A stretch of 6,719 bases of DNA from Solobacterium sp. Its GTDB lineage: Bacteria; Bacillota_I; Bacilli_A; Erysipelotrichales; Erysipelotrichaceae. A program made the position numbers and the translations under genes. The stretch lies in NCBI GenBank assembly GCA_017536845.1, contig JAFWCP010000067.1:1-6719 (forward strand). Reading direction: 5' to 3'. The stretch's first letter is position 1; the number at the start of each line of letters is the position of its first letter. The notes beneath the pieces are model-generated. The model was not told where the DNA came from. It worked only from the letters and a program-made list of their open reading frames with translations, and searched no databases. Positions 4,619 through 6,719 of this stretch are shown piece by piece.

Positions 4619-5992
4619 ATGGATAAGACATTTGATTTAATTGTTTCACACGCCAAGAACACCGGCTTCGTATTTCAGGGTTCCGAGATTTACGGCGGCC
4701 TTTCGAATACATGGGATTTCGGTCCGCTCGGCGTTCTGCTGAAGGACAACATCAAACGCGCCTGGCAGAAAAAATTCATTCAGGAAGATCCCAACAATGT
4801 TGAGATTCAGGCAGCCATTCTGATGAATCCGAAGGTCTGGGAAGCTTCCGGCCATCTCAAAGGATTCTCTGACCCGTTAATGGACTGCCGTCACTGCAAG
4901 ACAAGGCACAGGGCCGACCAGCTGATTGAAAACTGGTCCGGCGGCAAGGTCACCTGCGAAGGCTGGTCCAACCAGCAGATGGAAGAATTCATCGAAGAAA
5001 ACAAGATTCCCTGCCCGGACTGCGGCAGTCATGATTTCACCGGCATCCGCCAGTTCAACCTGATGTTCAAGACCTTCCAGGGAACGCTGGAAGATGCCAA
5101 GAACACGATTTATCTCAGGCCGGAAACAGCTCAGGGCATGTTCGTGGATTTCAAGAACGTTGCCCGTGCCTACCGGAAAAAGCTTCCGTTCGGCATCGGC
5201 CAGATCGGCAAGAGCTTCCGCAACGAGATCACTCCCGGCAACTTCATCTTCCGTACCAGAGAGTTTGAGCAGATGGAAATGGAATTCTTCTGCAAGCCCG
5301 GCACTGACGATGACTGGTTCCCTTACTGGCGCAATTTCTGCATGGACTGGATCCTGAGCCTGGGCGGCAAGGCGGAAAACCTCCGCTTCCGCGACCATGA
5401 AAAGGAAGAACTCAGCTTCTACTCCAAGGCAACGACGGATATTGAGTATAAATTCCCCTGGGGCTGGGGCGAACTGTGGGGCATTGCCGACCGCACCGAC
5501 TATGACCTCTCCCAGCATCAGCTTACAAGCGGCAAGGATCTGACATATCTGGATCCTGTGACAAATGAGAAGTTCATCCCGTACGTGGTAGAACCGGCTG
5601 TCGGCGTTGAAAGACTGTTCTTCATGTTCTTCACCGATGCCTATGATGAAGAAACGCTGGCAAGCGGTGATACCAGAGTCGTCATGCGCTTCAGCCCGAT
5701 CCTGGCACCGCTCAAGGCGGCCGTGCTTCCGTTAAGAAAGAAGTATGCGGAAAAGGCTGAGGAAATCCGCAGGGATCTGTCCTATGACTTCGCCGTCACC
5801 TATGACGAAACCGGTTCCATCGGCAAGCGCTACCGCCGTCAGGACGAGATCGGCACACCGTACTGCATCACCATCGACGAACAGACGATGGAAGACGGCA
5901 CCGTGACGATCCGCTACCGTGATGACATGTCGCAGGAACGTATGACCGTTGATGAGGTCAGAAGCAGAATCCTGAAGGAAATCCGTTTCTGA
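4619..5992 (+). CDS. glyS: Glycine-tRNA ligase, single-chain alpha2 type
   Basis: A 457-residue class II aminoacyl-tRNA synthetase that charges tRNA-Gly. It is the eukaryote/archaea-like homodimeric form, also called GlyQS, not the two-subunit GlyQ/GlyS form found in Bacillus subtilis. Early landmarks are [18 protein letters not shown] (21-38) and the dimer-interface segment NIKRAW (44-49). The insertion region holds two CxxC pairs, CRHC (90-93) and CPDC (132-135), consistent with a zinc ribbon. The active site has [10 protein letters not shown] (166-175), motif 2 [11 protein letters not shown] (196-206) followed by [14 protein letters not shown] (211-224), and motif 3 PAVGVERLF (326-334). 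From about 360 the anticodon-binding domain begins ([14 protein letters not shown]). The length is typical. The gene has its own promoter and strong Shine-Dalgarno; no T-box lies upstream. Position between recO and dnaG is the conserved one. Confidence 0.98.
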   Translation: MDKTFDLIVSHAKNTGFVFQGSEIYGGLSNTWDFGPLGVLLKDNIKRAWQKKFIQEDPNNVEIQAAILMNPKVWEASGHLKGFSDPLMDCRHCKTRHRADQLIENWSGGKVTCEGWSNQQMEEFIEENKIPCPDCGSHDFTGIRQFNLMFKTFQGTLEDAKNTIYLRPETAQGMFVDFKNVARAYRKKLPFGIGQIGKSFRNEITPGNFIFRTREFEQMEMEFFCKPGTDDDWFPYWRNFCMDWILSLGGKAENLRFRDHEKEELSFYSKATTDIEYKFPWGWGELWGIADRTDYDLSQHQLTSGKDLTYLDPVTNEKFIPYVVEPAVGVERLFFMFFTDAYDEETLASGDTRVVMRFSPILAPLKAAVLPLRKKYAEKAEEIRRDLSYDFAVTYDETGSIGKRYRRQDEIGTPYCITIDEQTMEDGTVTIRYRDDMSQERMTVDEVRSRILKEIRF

Positions 5993-6014
5993 GAATCAGA
6001 ACAAGAAGGTTTGA

Positions 6015-6719
6015 ATGGCAAGAATCAGCGAACAGGAAATCACTGAAATCAGGCAGCGGGCTGATATCGTCGATATCATCAGCCGCTATGTTCCCGTGGA
6101 GCACAAGGGCAGGCAGTATAAGGCGGTTTGCCCGTTTCACAACGACCATCGGCCTTCAATGACTATCAACAAGGAAAAGCAGTTCTACAAGTGCTTTGTC
6201 TGCGGTGAGGGCGGAAGTGTCTTCACCTTCGTGAAGAATTACGAGAAGATTTCCTTTACCGAAGCGGTTGTCAAGGTTGCCGACCTGATCGGCTACACGC
6301 TGAGCGAAAGGCCGGCCTCCTATTCCTACCAGGAGGATCCGGAAAAGAAGCGTCTCTATGACGCCCTTGCGGATATGGTGCAGTTTACGATGTACCAGAT
6401 GGATCTTCCCGCGGCAGCCGCGAAAAAAAAGTATCTTGAAGACCGCGGCCTGGATCAGGAAGTCAGGAAACACTTCGGCATCGGCTATAACCCGCCTGTC
6501 GACGCTGTCTACCGTTTCCTGCACGCCAAAGGCCACAGCGACCGTACGCTCAACGAAGCCAACATCGTCAGTTTCACCGACAGCGGCGTGATTGATGTGT
6601 TCCGGGACAGGATCACCTTTCCCATCCACGACAGCTTCGGCCATGTCATCGGCTTCAGCGCCCGTACGATCAACCCTGATGTGCCGTCAAAGTACATCAA
6701 CACGACCGAAACGCCTGTC
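6015..6719 (+). CDS. dnaG: DNA primase, N-terminal part (runs off the window)
   Basis: The first 235 codons of the replicative primase, open to the last base of the window with no stop, so the gene is cut by the window edge (bacterial DnaG is near 600 residues). The protein makes RNA primers for Okazaki fragments and works with the replicative helicase. The N-terminal zinc-binding domain has Cys39, His42, Cys60 and Cys63 in CPFHND and YKCFVCGEGG, the CHC2-type ribbon that recognises the template. After a linker, the start of the catalytic RNA polymerase domain is visible: FRDRITFPIHDSFGHVIGFS (196-215) and SKYINTTET (225-233), matching the family's FPI/GR and KYLNSPET blocks. The TOPRIM motif lies beyond the edge. 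The ATG at 6015 has an AGAAGG Shine-Dalgarno (6004-6009) and lies 22 nt after the glyS stop with no promoter or terminator apparent, so cotranscription with glyS is likely. In this lineage the primary sigma factor gene is expected next. Confidence 0.97.
   Translation, partial: MARISEQEITEIRQRADIVDIISRYVPVEHKGRQYKAVCPFHNDHRPSMTINKEKQFYKCFVCGEGGSVFTFVKNYEKISFTEAVVKVADLIGYTLSERPASYSYQEDPEKKRLYDALADMVQFTMYQMDLPAAAAKKKYLEDRGLDQEVRKHFGIGYNPPVDAVYRFLHAKGHSDRTLNEANIVSFTDSGVIDVFRDRITFPIHDSFGHVIGFSARTINPDVPSKYINTTETPV

Noticed and set aside
4877..5518. Open frame of 213 codons on the minus strand
   Set aside because: It is antisense to the catalytic core of glyS; its Val/Ala/Glu-rich translation mirrors the glyS codons.

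Overview
This is an ordinary chromosomal housekeeping segment from a low-GC-lineage Gram-positive bacterium (Bacillota). All genes lie on the + strand and are very tightly packed. The order rpsU - phoH - ybeY - dgkA - cdd - era - recO - glyS - dnaG is the conserved Bacillota cluster that normally leads into the primary sigma factor gene. The single-chain (alpha2) glycyl-tRNA synthetase, the absence of yqeY, yqfC/yqfD and the HD-domain gene pgpH (yqfF) between rpsU and ybeY, and the fairly GC-rich codon use suggest an Erysipelotrichia-like member. That placement is inference; the genus cannot be named from the sequence alone.

Layout. Positions 1-72 are a G-free, A/C-only-looking tract with a few T, unlike anything else in the window. 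It breaks into the C-terminal part of deoC (deoxyribose-phosphate aldolase), which ends at 366. A strong hairpin (384-417) closes deoC. A near-consensus extended -10 promoter (465-493) then drives rpsU (525-707). A weaker hairpin plus T-rich run follows rpsU, and phoH starts at a TTG at 784. From phoH to recO the genes touch or overlap: a 3-nt gap for phoH/ybeY, then four successive 4-nt ATGA overlaps (ybeY/dgkA, dgkA/cdd, cdd/era, era/recO). A second good promoter lies just after the recO stop and serves glyS (4619-5992). dnaG follows 22 nt later and runs off the right edge.

How the genes fit together. rpsU (S21), ybeY (endoribonuclease), era (GTPase on the 16S 3' end) and probably phoH belong to small-subunit ribosome biogenesis. 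dgkA recycles undecaprenol for the envelope. cdd and deoC belong to pyrimidine/deoxynucleoside salvage. recO and dnaG belong to DNA repair and replication, and glyS to translation. I see no mobile element, CRISPR array, tRNA, rRNA, riboswitch or T-box. I looked for a novel system and do not find one. The points worth a second look are the odd left end, the inverted repeat over the glyS -10 box, the short T-box-free glyS leader, and the chain of start/stop overlaps.
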